64,000 bases of DNA from assembly GCA_958295895.1 (NCBI GenBank), contig CATQHI010000001.1:1-64000 (forward strand). The letters are read 5' to 3'. Position numbers and translations under genes: made by a program. The first letter of the stretch is position 1; every line of letters begins with the position of its first letter. Under the pieces are notes generated by a model. It made no database searches, was not told the origin of the DNA, and was given only the letters and a program-made list of their open reading frames with translations. Positions 1-9,500 of the stretch are shown here, piece after piece. Source of the stretch: Saprospiraceae bacterium (GTDB taxonomy: Bacteria > Bacteroidota > Bacteroidia > Chitinophagales > Saprospiraceae).

Positions 1-2
1 AT

Positions 3-3000
3 ACCAATTACGGGGTACGTGGTCACATATACGGGGTTAAAACTTATTCGTGCAGCGACGACGGAATCAAAGAGGACGAAGACTTCAGTATCTATAGCAG
101 GTCATTTGAATCTGATCTGCCCCCCCTGCCGGGGACCTTCGTGGAATCGTATACGTACCGTCTGCCCTGCTACAACCGGGGGAGTGAAACAAAGCTTGGT
201 CCCGACCCCTCGCACATTACCCTGGAGGATCTCGAAGTGGAATGGTACGAATTCTACTCGCGCCGCGCGCTGCTGCTGTCTTCCACCTCTACCCTGTACG
301 ACGAAAACGGTAATACCAACACCAGTACGACCCACTACGAGTATGATCTAGACGGTTACCACACCCTACCCACGGCCACGCGAACCACGAATTCGGACGG
401 TTCGGTACACGAGGTAAGGCATACGTTTTCCGGTACGGCCGGAGCGAAAGCACCCGCCAATTCGCCCCTGGGTGCCCTGGTACAAACCTATAACTTAGTG
501 CACCTGCCGGTCAGCCAGACCAAGCTGGTCAACGGCGATACCATTGACGGGCGGACGATCGAGTACCGCTTCTTCGGTGCCAACGGCCAGCCGTCATCCT
601 CCAATACGGACCGCCCCCCCCTAGTGCACACGGTAGCCCGCCCCGAAATCACCTTCTCCGCTACCGTAGATCGCATTCACGAAGGCTGGGCGACGCTGCT
701 GACGGTTAACCGCTACGACGAAAAAAGTAAACCAACCGAGGTAATCAAGCGGGGCTGGTTACCGATTCATTACACTTACAATGCCCACGGCCTCCCCGAA
801 TCGGTGATCCAGGGTGACCAACAAACCAAGTACTTGTACTACGACAACAGTTTACAAGTCAAGTCAATCACCTCGCCGGACGGGCTAACAAAAGACTTTA
901 CTTATGATACCAACCAGCGCCTGTATACGGTCAGCGAACTTGGTGGTAAACGCAGCACCACCTATACCTACCACTTCGGTGGGCAAAGCTCCGGCAATTG
1001 GATCAATAGCGTGACCACTTTTCAACCGCCCGCCGCCGTAGAAATCCAGGTTTTAACCAATTTAGATACCCTTTCCACCCGTAAGTATTATGATGGGCTA
1101 GGGAGGTTAACGCAGACCGCTAAACTAGGGTACTCTTTTCAGGGTGATAACGTATATGCCGTTCAAGCCTACGATGAGCTAAACCAAATAACGAAAAGCT
1201 ACGGACCCTACACCAGTGGTGCTACGCCTGATCGAGCAAATACGGAATACGGTGCCGTTTCGCCCACCGTTACAACCTACCTGTCGGATCCTACCAGCAG
1301 GGTCCGAAAAACTACCTTGCCCGAGTGGCCGGCTGGTACCGTGCAAAAGTATTACTTTAATACGGAGCAGCTTGCCGTTCCCGGAGGGCCAACCTACTCA
1401 GCCCGCAGCCTCCACATCCTCAAGACGATCGATCCGGATGGCAAAGTAACCGCCACCTATTCCGACCGGCGGGGACAGCAGATTCTCATGGAGCAGTACG
1501 CAGAGGAAGCCTCCGCGACGCCGCTTGCCCGTACGTACACCCTCTACGATCCCAAGGGAAGAGTAGTGCGCGTGCTGCCTCCTGACTTCAATGGTAGCGA
1601 TAATCTCATCTATCAATATGAATACGACGGGGCGGACCACGTTATCCGAACTAAAGTTCCGGATGCTGCACCCAAAACCATGGACTATGATGAACGTGGG
1701 TTGGTCACCTTCACGGTCGATCCCGCTATCCCGGCTCCACATAATTATTATGTAAATGTCTACGACGACTATGGCCGGTTGCGAAAGGTGGGACTGGGGA
1801 GTGGGGAGGTTCCCACGGCCACAGCCAGTGACGTCAGCGACACCGATCTCCTGCAAGAGTACGAGTACGGCAGTAGTGGCATCACCATCGGCAAGGTGGT
1901 GAGCGAACGGTACCGGCTAGTAAGCAGCGCAGGGTATGGAAACTTCGTGGAGAGTAACTACTTCTATAGTCCCACATACGGATGGGTAGACAGCATCGTC
2001 GGTAATAACCACTTGGCCCTCACCGACCTGCAATCCAGCAAAACTAATTTCGCTTATGACATGGCTGGCAACGTGCTGCGCGAGCACCACTTCACCGCCT
2101 TCGGGGACCAGACTCTTGAGACTGTTGCGGATGTGGTGGTGGACCACGGCGGACGAACCGTGGAGAAGTGGCACCAGTTAACCATTGACGGTGACGTAGG
2201 CGAACGGGTCCAGACCAGCGCGGTGGAGTACACCCAGAAAGACGAGGTCGCTGCCTTATTGCTGGGAAAGAGCGGTAACAGTTGGCTACAGCGGGTTGAC
2301 TACGATTACCTCGCTAATGGGTACCTTTCGGAAGTGAACGACTATGCCAATCTAGAAAACGATATTTTTGCCTTTCGTCTCTTCTATCATGAAACCGGCG
2401 GCCCGACGGGGAGTGTTCCCCTGCGTAACGGTAACATATCCGGCATCAAGGTAGCCACGGGCACGGGGCAGTACTTCTCAACTGGATTCAAGTACGACGG
2501 ACTCAACCGCCTAACCAATAGCCGATTCGTCGATCTCCACACCAATACTTCCGGCAGGTACGATACCCACTATACCTACCACGATGGACGCGGCAACCTA
2601 GCCAGCATAGAGCGTCACGGTCAGTACACCGACGCGGCGGATAATGTACAGTACGGGAAAATTGACCAGCTTACTTTCTCGTACGCCGTCGGGAACACCA
2701 CCAACCAATTTACGACCATCGCCGACGCGGCGGGGGCCGGGAAGGACGCCGGTTACGTCACGAACTCCTCCCAACCTTACGAATACGATCCCGCAACCGG
2801 AAACACGACCTACGACCCCAGTCGGGACCTAACCATAGATTACAACCACCTCAACCTTCCCCACACCTTTAGCCGCGGGGAGGACTTAGAGCTTAGTATG
2901 CTTTACGCGGCCAATGGAATTAAGCTTCAGGAGGTAAAAATTGATCCCCAGACTGGAGATATCCTTGAGCGCAGGGACTACTTGGGTGCGGCGGAGTACA

Positions 3001-4319
3001 CGGACGAGCGCTTGACGCGGGTTCAGCACCCGGATGGATTCGTGCGGCCCGCTGAAATGGTTTCTGGAGATCCGTGTCTACCAACTCTTTCCCTACAGAC
3101 CGCAGACATTACGGGATCCAGTGGTGTCTACCGGGCCCTGGCCATTACTTCCACGGCTAGCTTACCCACTAGTGGTAACTATAGCTTCATTGGAGAAGAT
3201 GACGTCACGCTGGAACGGGGATTTACCCTTCCCAAGGGAACCAGATTCTTCGCAAATCTAGCACCATGCCCGGGGCAAACAGTAGGTGACTATTACTATC
3301 AGATAAAGGATCACTTAGGTAATGTGCGCATCACTTTCCGGGACATTGATCATAACGGAGTAGTAGATGCTAACGATGTCGTCCAGGAGAATCACTACTA
3401 TGCCTTCGGGTTGGAAATGGAAGGAGAGTGGAGTGAGCAGCAGCCAACTGCTGAGCAGCGTTACCGCTATAATGGCAAGGAGCTCTCACCTGAGACCGGA
3501 TTATATGCGTACGGCGCACGCTACTATGATCCGACCGTTGGGCGGTTTACTGGGGTCGATCCGATTAGTGATCAGTTCCCGCACGTGTCTACATATAACT
3601 ACGCGGAGAATGAGCCAATTGCAAATATCGATTTGCATGGTTTACAATCATATCACTATACGGGTATTCAGCGACTCAGACAGTACGCTGCCGGTGTAGA
3701 GGATAGGTTCAATTCTCTCCTGAACAAGATAACATTTTCAACCACAACACGAAATAGAGTAAGCTTATTTGCTAATGGTGCAGGTAATACAGCTCTAGGA
3801 ATTGGAACAACATTCGGTGGCGCGGGTGTGGCAGGAGGCTCAAGTGGACTTGCTGCCCCAGCAGGTGCTACTATAATGATGTTTGGGTTGACAGAGGCGG
3901 GTATCGGTATTTCACAAATGACGGACGCCCTCGCAGGCAACGCTGACCCATCATCTGTTTTACATGAATCTACAACAGGGCCAGGACTTATAGCCGGCGC
4001 GTCGGGTTCGAAGTATGCTGCACTTATTGATGCAACAGCCGAAGTAATTCCGGCACTTATGACAGGTGGATTAACAACTGCTACTGGTTACGATGATGTG
4101 GTAGCAGGATTACGCGCCCTGTCGGATGGAAAACCGCTGTCGGGGATGAATTCTTTGTATCAAGGAAAGGATGCCTTTAACGACCTGATTAATTTAATTA
4201 CAGAAGCAGCAGGTGTCATTAATCATGAGCAGAATGAAATACAAGTATATTCAGATACTGAACTAACAGATGAAGAAATGAATACTCTCAAATCTTGGAT
4301 AACAAAACAAAATGAATAG
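3..4319 (+). CDS. Rhs/YD-repeat protein with variable C-terminal tip (5' end outside window)
   Basis: The frame is open from base 3, so the true start lies upstream; a GTG at 141 is only an internal candidate. The protein carries many YD-type repeats (YxYDGLNRL-like, YEYDxxG), a late segment resembling the 3-coathanger stack domain of Bacteroidetes Rhs proteins (around 3100-3280), and the Rhs core end (RYRYNGKELSPETGLYAYG, ARYYDP, GRFTGVDPISD) at about 3460-3600, closing in DLHG near 3640. After the core follow about 225 residues unlike the rest, Gly/Ala-rich in part and encoded by visibly more AT-rich DNA. That layout is typical of polymorphic-toxin or adhesin Rhs proteins, whose tip is exchanged by recombination. 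I see no known toxin motif in the tip. The stop overlaps the next gene by 8 nt. The Rhs call is secure; toxin function is inferred. Confidence 0.9.
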   Translation, partial: TNYGVRGHIYGVKTYSCSDDGIKEDEDFSIYSRSFESDLPPLPGTFVESYTYRLPCYNRGSETKLGPDPSHITLEDLEVEWYEFYSRRALLLSSTSTLYDENGNTNTSTTHYEYDLDGYHTLPTATRTTNSDGSVHEVRHTFSGTAGAKAPANSPLGALVQTYNLVHLPVSQTKLVNGDTIDGRTIEYRFFGANGQPSSSNTDRPPLVHTVARPEITFSATVDRIHEGWATLLTVNRYDEKSKPTEVIKRGWLPIHYTYNAHGLPESVIQGDQQTKYLYYDNSLQVKSITSPDGLTKDFTYDTNQRLYTVSELGGKRSTTYTYHFGGQSSGNWINSVTTFQPPAAVEIQVLTNLDTLSTRKYYDGLGRLTQTAKLGYSFQGDNVYAVQAYDELNQITKSYGPYTSGATPDRANTEYGAVSPTVTTYLSDPTSRVRKTTLPEWPAGTVQKYYFNTEQLAVPGGPTYSARSLHILKTIDPDGKVTATYSDRRGQQILMEQYAEEASATPLARTYTLYDPKGRVVRVLPPDFNGSDNLIYQYEYDGADHVIRTKVPDAAPKTMDYDERGLVTFTVDPAIPAPHNYYVNVYDDYGRLRKVGLGSGEVPTATASDVSDTDLLQEYEYGSSGITIGKVVSERYRLVSSAGYGNFVESNYFYSPTYGWVDSIVGNNHLALTDLQSSKTNFAYDMAGNVLREHHFTAFGDQTLETVADVVVDHGGRTVEKWHQLTIDGDVGERVQTSAVEYTQKDEVAALLLGKSGNSWLQRVDYDYLANGYLSEVNDYANLENDIFAFRLFYHETGGPTGSVPLRNGNISGIKVATGTGQYFSTGFKYDGLNRLTNSRFVDLHTNTSGRYDTHYTYHDGRGNLASIERHGQYTDAADNVQYGKIDQLTFSYAVGNTTNQFTTIADAAGAGKDAGYVTNSSQPYEYDPATGNTTYDPSRDLTIDYNHLNLPHTFSRGEDLELSMLYAANGIKLQEVKIDPQTGDILERRDYLGAAEYTDERLTRVQHPDGFVRPAEMVSGDPCLPTLSLQTADITGSSGVYRALAITSTASLPTSGNYSFIGEDDVTLERGFTLPKGTRFFANLAPCPGQTVGDYYYQIKDHLGNVRITFRDIDHNGVVDANDVVQENHYYAFGLEMEGEWSEQQPTAEQRYRYNGKELSPETGLYAYGARYYDPTVGRFTGVDPISDQFPHVSTYNYAENEPIANIDLHGLQSYHYTGIQRLRQYAAGVEDRFNSLLNKITFSTTTRNRVSLFANGAGNTALGIGTTFGGAGVAGGSSGLAAPAGATIMMFGLTEAGIGISQMTDALAGNADPSSVLHESTTGPGLIAGASGSKYAALIDATAEVIPALMTGGLTTATGYDDVVAGLRALSDGKPLSGMNSLYQGKDAFNDLINLITEAAGVINHEQNEIQVYSDTELTDEEMNTLKSWITKQNE

Positions 4320-4749
4320 TAGGCACACAATAGTGTTAATTACCTTTATTTTGGTTTTTACGGTTAGCGCAATATTTCTGTCGTTGACTTCAATAAATCC
4401 ATTGCCATATATTATCGTGCTCTCTATAGGTTGTGTTTTAGTAGTCCTTAAGATGTTTTCAAAAAATTATGTTCGATATGTTCATATAGAAGATGAATAT
4501 ATTGAAGTAGATTACTATTCCAAACCATTTGTGCTTCAGAAACAGCAGATTCCCCTAGAGTCCATCCATTGGACATTCCGTAAGGTTCTAGTTGGTCAAG
4601 TATCAAGCGCTATTGAACTGACGGGTGCTAATGATGAAAGAAAACTAAAGTTTAAATTTACTGATCGATATTTCATCTGGTCCTCGTCCAATATTAAAAA
4701 ACTGGTTGAAAAGATTGAGGAGCGTGGAATAACTGTACAATATGGGTAG
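4312..4749 (+). CDS. Small two-helix membrane protein, candidate immunity protein of the Rhs tip
   Basis: This encodes 145 aa and starts with ATG inside the last codons of the Rhs gene (8-nt overlap), which suggests translational coupling. Two hydrophobic helices occupy residues about 6-26 and 30-48. A soluble part of about 95 residues follows, with short beta-like stretches (YIEVDYY, AIELTG, LKFKFTDRYF) of the kind found in PH-like or bPH2 membrane-anchored domains. The DNA is AT-rich like the Rhs tip and unlike the Rhs core. Position, size and composition fit an immunity gene cognate to the Rhs tip, but no family was recognised and the immunity role is inference. It could equally be an unrelated small membrane protein acquired together with the tip. 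Confidence 0.6.
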   Translation: MNSRHTIVLITFILVFTVSAIFLSLTSINPLPYIIVLSIGCVLVVLKMFSKNYVRYVHIEDEYIEVDYYSKPFVLQKQQIPLESIHWTFRKVLVGQVSSAIELTGANDERKLKFKFTDRYFIWSSSNIKKLVEKIEERGITVQYG

Positions 4750-4861
4750 AATATACTGTGTCGCGCCTATCCCCGCCCGGTGAAGTCACCGCAGTGGTGG
4801 AGCTTTTTGCGCTGCCGTTAACGATGGTCGGCTATTGGGCGATTTGAGGAGTTTAGGCGTT

Positions 4862-4890
4862 AGGTTACACTTTCTGTAGAAGTATAACCT
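4862..4890. repeat. 29-bp imperfect palindrome, copy 1 (recombination-site-like)
   Basis: The element starts AGGTTACAC and ends GTATAACCT; its arms are near-perfect inverted repeats around a GTA centre. A second copy at 42730-42758 matches at 26 of 29 positions. About 100 bp to the right of both copies is also recognisably related, with nearly the same spacing to a shared TTTCCTGCA block (near 4970 and 42836). The palindrome lies 128 bp upstream of a tyrosine recombinase gene and may be its site; that link is inferred. Confidence 0.6.
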
Positions 4891-5017
4891 AGAAAGAAGA
4901 AGTACTCCGTTGACGTTCAGGTAGTTAGATAAAATCTACTCCGGCCTTTCCATTTCTAGGTTTCATTTTCCTGCATCAACGGCGGTTTTTGTAACCTCCC
5001 GGCCGTACCTTACTTGC

Positions 5018-5611
5018 ATGGCAGAACGAAGTCGTAAGAGTGCTACCGCCCCTCTTCGATGGAGTCAGGCTAACACCTTGATCAAAGGCCTGATGGCCGA
5101 CCGTCGATACAACACCGCCCTGTTGATCGGTGCTGGCATCTACTTCGGCCTCCGCATTGGGGACATCCTCCAGCTGCGGTGGAATCAGATCCAGTCGGAT
5201 CAGTTCATTATCAAGGGGGGAAAGACCGGGAAGGAAAGAACAGTCGATGTCCACGGCAACTTCTTGAAACTAGCCAGAAGGGTAGGGGGGCAACTGAAGA
5301 TCTCCTCCGACCACCCCGGCCTGGTCTTCGTCCACCAGCGGAGTGACGGCGATCGTGAGAAGTCAATTTCAGTGACGGCCGCCAACAAGCGCATCCGAAA
5401 AGCCTTCGCGACCTACGGGATTGATTCGCAAAACGCCAGCTCGCACACCCTGCGCAAGACCTTCGGCCGGCGCATCTACGAGAACAACGAGCGGAGCGAG
5501 CACGCGCTAATCTTGCTGTCCCACATCTTTGGCCACCGGGACATTGGGGTCACGCGGCGGTATATTGGCTTGACGCAGGAGACTATTTCGAGCGCTTACC
5601 TTTCCTTGTAG
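5018..5611 (+). CDS. Tyrosine recombinase/integrase, catalytic domain only
   Basis: A 197-aa site-specific recombinase of the lambda-integrase superfamily. Catalytic residues are visible: Arg in GLRIGDILQLRW (about residue 47), Lys in KTGKERTVDVH, the HxxR box HTLRKTF (about 143-146), His in LSHIFGHRD and the nucleophile Tyr in VTRRYIGL. There is no N-terminal SAM-like core-binding domain; the protein begins just ahead of the catalytic domain, like FimB/FimE-type invertases and some Bacteroidetes short integrases. This ATG is the first start in frame. It stands between the Rhs locus and the defence genes, with a palindromic repeat upstream, so it may have assembled the block or may invert or excise nearby DNA. 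Substrate sites are not proven. Confidence 0.85.
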   Translation: MAERSRKSATAPLRWSQANTLIKGLMADRRYNTALLIGAGIYFGLRIGDILQLRWNQIQSDQFIIKGGKTGKERTVDVHGNFLKLARRVGGQLKISSDHPGLVFVHQRSDGDREKSISVTAANKRIRKAFATYGIDSQNASSHTLRKTFGRRIYENNERSEHALILLSHIFGHRDIGVTRRYIGLTQETISSAYLSL

Positions 5612-5662
5612 TCTCTTGAACAAACGTAGCTTACTTTGCTGCCAGTAACCCAGTTAAAGCCT

Positions 5663-6505
5663 ATGAAACTTTCGAGGAGATCTATTGAACACGTCGGAAG
5701 ACTGATAACGGGTGATGGAGGCTACTCGCCTTATAGATCCGGTCCGCAACTAGTGAAATATTTTGTAGAGTTTGGAGCAGATGACTACTATGAGAAAGGA
5801 TTTCCTTCGCGCTGGCAGTACACTGAAGATAAGCTTCGTCAATTCAATGACTCACCTCACATGCAGAAGGTTATTGAAGGTGCGGTCGATATTCGGGATT
5901 TTATTGAAACTGACTCTTTTGTTGAAGATGCGGTCCGTACCGTAAACGAGTATCTGGCCTTTGATGGGTACGAGCTTACTAAGGAAGGCAAGATATACCG
6001 CATTCGAAATAACCAAGGTATAATAGTAGAGGCTGAGGCGATCAGTGAAACAGAACATGAACGTGCTCATCAGCAAATTAAAAAGTGCCGTACCAAGATA
6101 GAAGCAGGTGATTTCGATGGGGCAATCACGAATGCTCGCACGATGCTTGAATCCATTATGATAGGTATCATAGAGGAGCATAGTAGTGAAGAGAAAAACA
6201 ATGATGGTGATATCCTCAAACTCTACAAAGAGGTAAAGGCCATCCTGAATCTAAACCCGACAGTTGAAATCCCCATGACAGTTAAGCAAATCTTGTCAGG
6301 CCTAAACTCCATTGTGAGTGGAGTAGCGGGACTAAGCAACGAATTTGGGGACCGTCACGCGAATAAAAACACAGCGCACAAGCATCATGCCATGTTGGCG
6401 GTGAACTCAGCAATGACTCTAGCCGATTTTCTCCTTGATTCCAAAAGTTACCAAGTACGGAAAAAAGTTAAATCACAGGAAAATCACCGTTTGCGCGGTA
6501 GGTGA
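5663..6505 (+). CDS. Abortive-infection (Abi_C-type) protein
   Basis: 280 aa from ATG 5663; a TTG 27 nt upstream in the same frame is a weaker start. The C-terminal half matches the pattern I know from the abortive infection C-terminus family (Abi_C): an AITNARTMLESIM helix (about 160), LKLYKEVKAILNL (about 195), a KQILSGLNSIVSGVAGL helix, then a short conserved basic/His stretch (GDRHANKNTAHKHH, about 237) where the family usually has a GDxHG-like motif. The N-terminal half (about 1-135) is unrecognised and may be the sensor or effector. Such proteins are found in phage-defence islands and are thought to arrest infected cells. Its place between a recombinase and a type IIG enzyme supports a defence role; the phage target is unknown. 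Confidence 0.75.
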   Translation: MKLSRRSIEHVGRLITGDGGYSPYRSGPQLVKYFVEFGADDYYEKGFPSRWQYTEDKLRQFNDSPHMQKVIEGAVDIRDFIETDSFVEDAVRTVNEYLAFDGYELTKEGKIYRIRNNQGIIVEAEAISETEHERAHQQIKKCRTKIEAGDFDGAITNARTMLESIMIGIIEEHSSEEKNNDGDILKLYKEVKAILNLNPTVEIPMTVKQILSGLNSIVSGVAGLSNEFGDRHANKNTAHKHHAMLAVNSAMTLADFLLDSKSYQVRKKVKSQENHRLRGR

Positions 6506-6555
6506 TTATTTTGCTGTCTAGTTATAGAATTGCCCTTTACCTTCTTGCTTGATTG

Positions 6556-9500
6556 ATGAAAGTTTCTACTAGTACCCCCAACCAATCCCTCAATGCAGCC
6601 TACCGCAAGGAGAAAGTTAGTCGCCAGGCCATCGACCGCCTAAAGACCCAACTGCCCCTGCTGCTCGACCGCATCGGCAACCCCGCCGAAAGCGAGGAGA
6701 ATCACAAGCAGCACTTCATGTCGTTCCTGCAGGAGGTGTGGTACCGGGAGGCGGACTGCCTGGTGGCCACTAAGGGCCGCATCGATGCGGTGATCCACGA
6801 CGGACCGCGCGCCAGGGACCCGGTCAGCGTCATGATCGAGGCCAAGCGCAAGGCCAATCGCGGCGAGATGTTCCACCCCTCACGGCCCAACGTGAAAGGA
6901 CTGCAGGAATTGGTATTATACTTCCTGCGGGAGCGGGCGGCCGGCAATACGGCGATCAAAACTCTGATGATCACCGATGCGGACGAGGTCTACCTCTTTG
7001 CGGACCGCGAGTTCGAACGCCTGTTCTGGGAGAAGAAGCGCTTCCGGCAGCGGGTGCTCATTGCTGATGCCGATGCAGGCAAAACCAACGATACGGCCTA
7101 CGGCATCATCCGCGACCACATCACGGAACTCAACGATACGCTGTACGCCACCGCGCTGCACCTGACGCTATTCCGCAAGTACTGCGAAGACGGCGACCCG
7201 ACTACCGACGACCGGCTGCTGGCGGTGTATAAGATCCTGAGTCCGCCCCACCTGCTGCGGCGGCCCTTCGCCAACGATAGTAATAAACTCGACAAGGGCT
7301 TCTACCGCGAGCTGCTGCACATTATCGGACTGGAAGAAGTGAGCGTCGACAGCAACGGCAAGGAGAAAAAGAACGGGGGCAAAAAGATCATCCAGCGCGT
7401 CCGGGAAGCCAACCGCCAACCCGCTAGTCTACTTGAGAACGTGCTCGATATGGCTACGACGGAGCACCGCTTCCGCAATGTCACCGACTTCCCGTTCTAC
7501 GGTAATTCGCGGGAGGAGCGGGAGGTCGCCGTGGCCCTCGAACTGTGCATCACCTGGGTCAACCGCGTGCTCTTTCTGAAGCTGCTGGAAAGCCAGCTCG
7601 TCGGCTACCACGGGGGGGACGAGCGGTACCGCTTCCTGTCCGCGGCGAGCATTCCCGACTACGATGCGCTCAACGTCCTGTTCTTCCAGGTGCTGGCCGT
7701 GCCCGCCGACCAGCGGAAGCCGACGGTTGCTAACTTTGGCCGGGTGCCCTACCTCAACAGCTCGCTCTTCGAGATCACCGAGCTGGAAAACGAGGTGCTG
7801 CGCGTGAACTCGCTGCGCGATCAGTTAGTGCTGCCGCTTGCCGCTCGCTCGGTTCTTGGCACTGGCGGCCCCGCCCAACTACAACCCCTGCACTACCTGT
7901 TTGCCTTTCTCGATGCCTATGACTTTACGAGCGAGGGCAAGGCGAAGATCCAGGAGGAGAATAAGCGCCTGATCAACGCCAGCGTGCTTGGGCTGATCTT
8001 CGAAAAGATCAACGGCTACCGCGACGGCAGCTTTTACACGCCGGGCTTCATTACCGAATACATGTGCCGCGAGACGATCCGGCGGGCGGTGGTGCAACGC
8101 TTTCGGGCCGACACCGACCACTTTGCCGTCTTCGACACCGACCGCTTTGCCGACCTGCGCAATTACCTACGTACCAACGCCTACCAGACCGACCTGCGCC
8201 TGGCCGCCAACCGCTTGGTAAATGGGATGACGATCTGCGATCCGGCCGTCGGCTCGGGCCACTTCCTGGTCTCGGCGCTCAACGAGCTGATTGCCCTCAA
8301 GTCGGAACTAGGCATTCTGGGCGGGGACGCGGGTGCAAAGGCCCTGCCCATCAGCGCCAGCGTGGAAAACGACGAGCTCATCCTCACCTACCGGCAGGGT
8401 GGGGACACCTACGAATACCAGGTGCAAACCGACTCGAACAACCGGGTATCCACCGTTGCGGGGCTGCAGGAGATACAGGAGGCGGTATTCCACGAAAAAA
8501 GGGTGCTGATCGAAAACTGCCTCTTCGGGGTCGACCTGAACCCGAACTCGGTCAAGATCTGCCGGCTCCGGCTGTGGATCGAGCTGCTGAAGCATACGTA
8601 CTACCGGGGGCAGGCGCTCGAAACGCTGCCGAATATCGATATTAATATTAAGCAGGGGAATAGCCTGGTGTCAAAATTCCGTGACCCGGCCGTGCTGAAG
8701 GGGGCCTTCAAGCGCAACGCTAGGTATAATCTAAGCAGCTACCGCCAGGCCGTGGCAACTTACCAGCGGACGCGCGACCGGGAGGAAAAGCAATCCATGA
8801 TGCAGTTGATGGATGACATCAGGGAGAACTTCCGAATTGGAGCCAGCATTACGGAACGTGAACGGTATACCAAAGCCAAGGGTAAGCTGGAACAACTGCA
8901 GGGGGCCCTCGAGCTCGGCGACCTGTTTGGGACGGTGTCGAAATTGGAAATCAAAAAGGCGATCGAGAAACAGCAAAGGACAGTAGACCGGGAGCAGACT
9001 AAACTACAGGACATCGAGGAGGATGCCGGACTGACCGACACCTTCGAGTGGCTCTATGAATTTCCGGCCGTGCTGGACGAGGAGGGCAATTACCGGGGTT
9101 TCGACGTGATCGTCGGCAACCCGCCCTACGTACGCCAGGAGGAATTGGCCGAACTGAAGCCCTACCTGAAGAAGCACTACCAGGTGTACGCCGGTACGGC
9201 CGATCTGCTGGTCTACTTCATCGAGCTGTCGCTGAACAACCTGCGGGAGGGGGGGCAGTTTGCCTTCATTGTGTCCAATAAATTTATGCGGGCCGGCTTC
9301 GGCAAGGCGCTGCGGCGTTACATCCCCAAGTACCGGGTGCACGAGTTGCTGGACTTCGGTGACCTGCCCGTATTCGACGAGGCAACCACTTACCCACTCA
9401 TCATTATGCTGGAGAAGAGTGCCCCGACTGGGGAGTTTACGTCGGCTAACCTGACCGAGTTACATCCCAAGACCTTCCGCGACTACCTGGCCGGGGTCAC

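Noticed and set aside
8064-8645. 193-codon plus-strand frame inside the type IIG gene
   Set aside because: It is an out-of-frame shadow of the methyltransferase region; its translation is Arg/Pro-rich and unlike any family.
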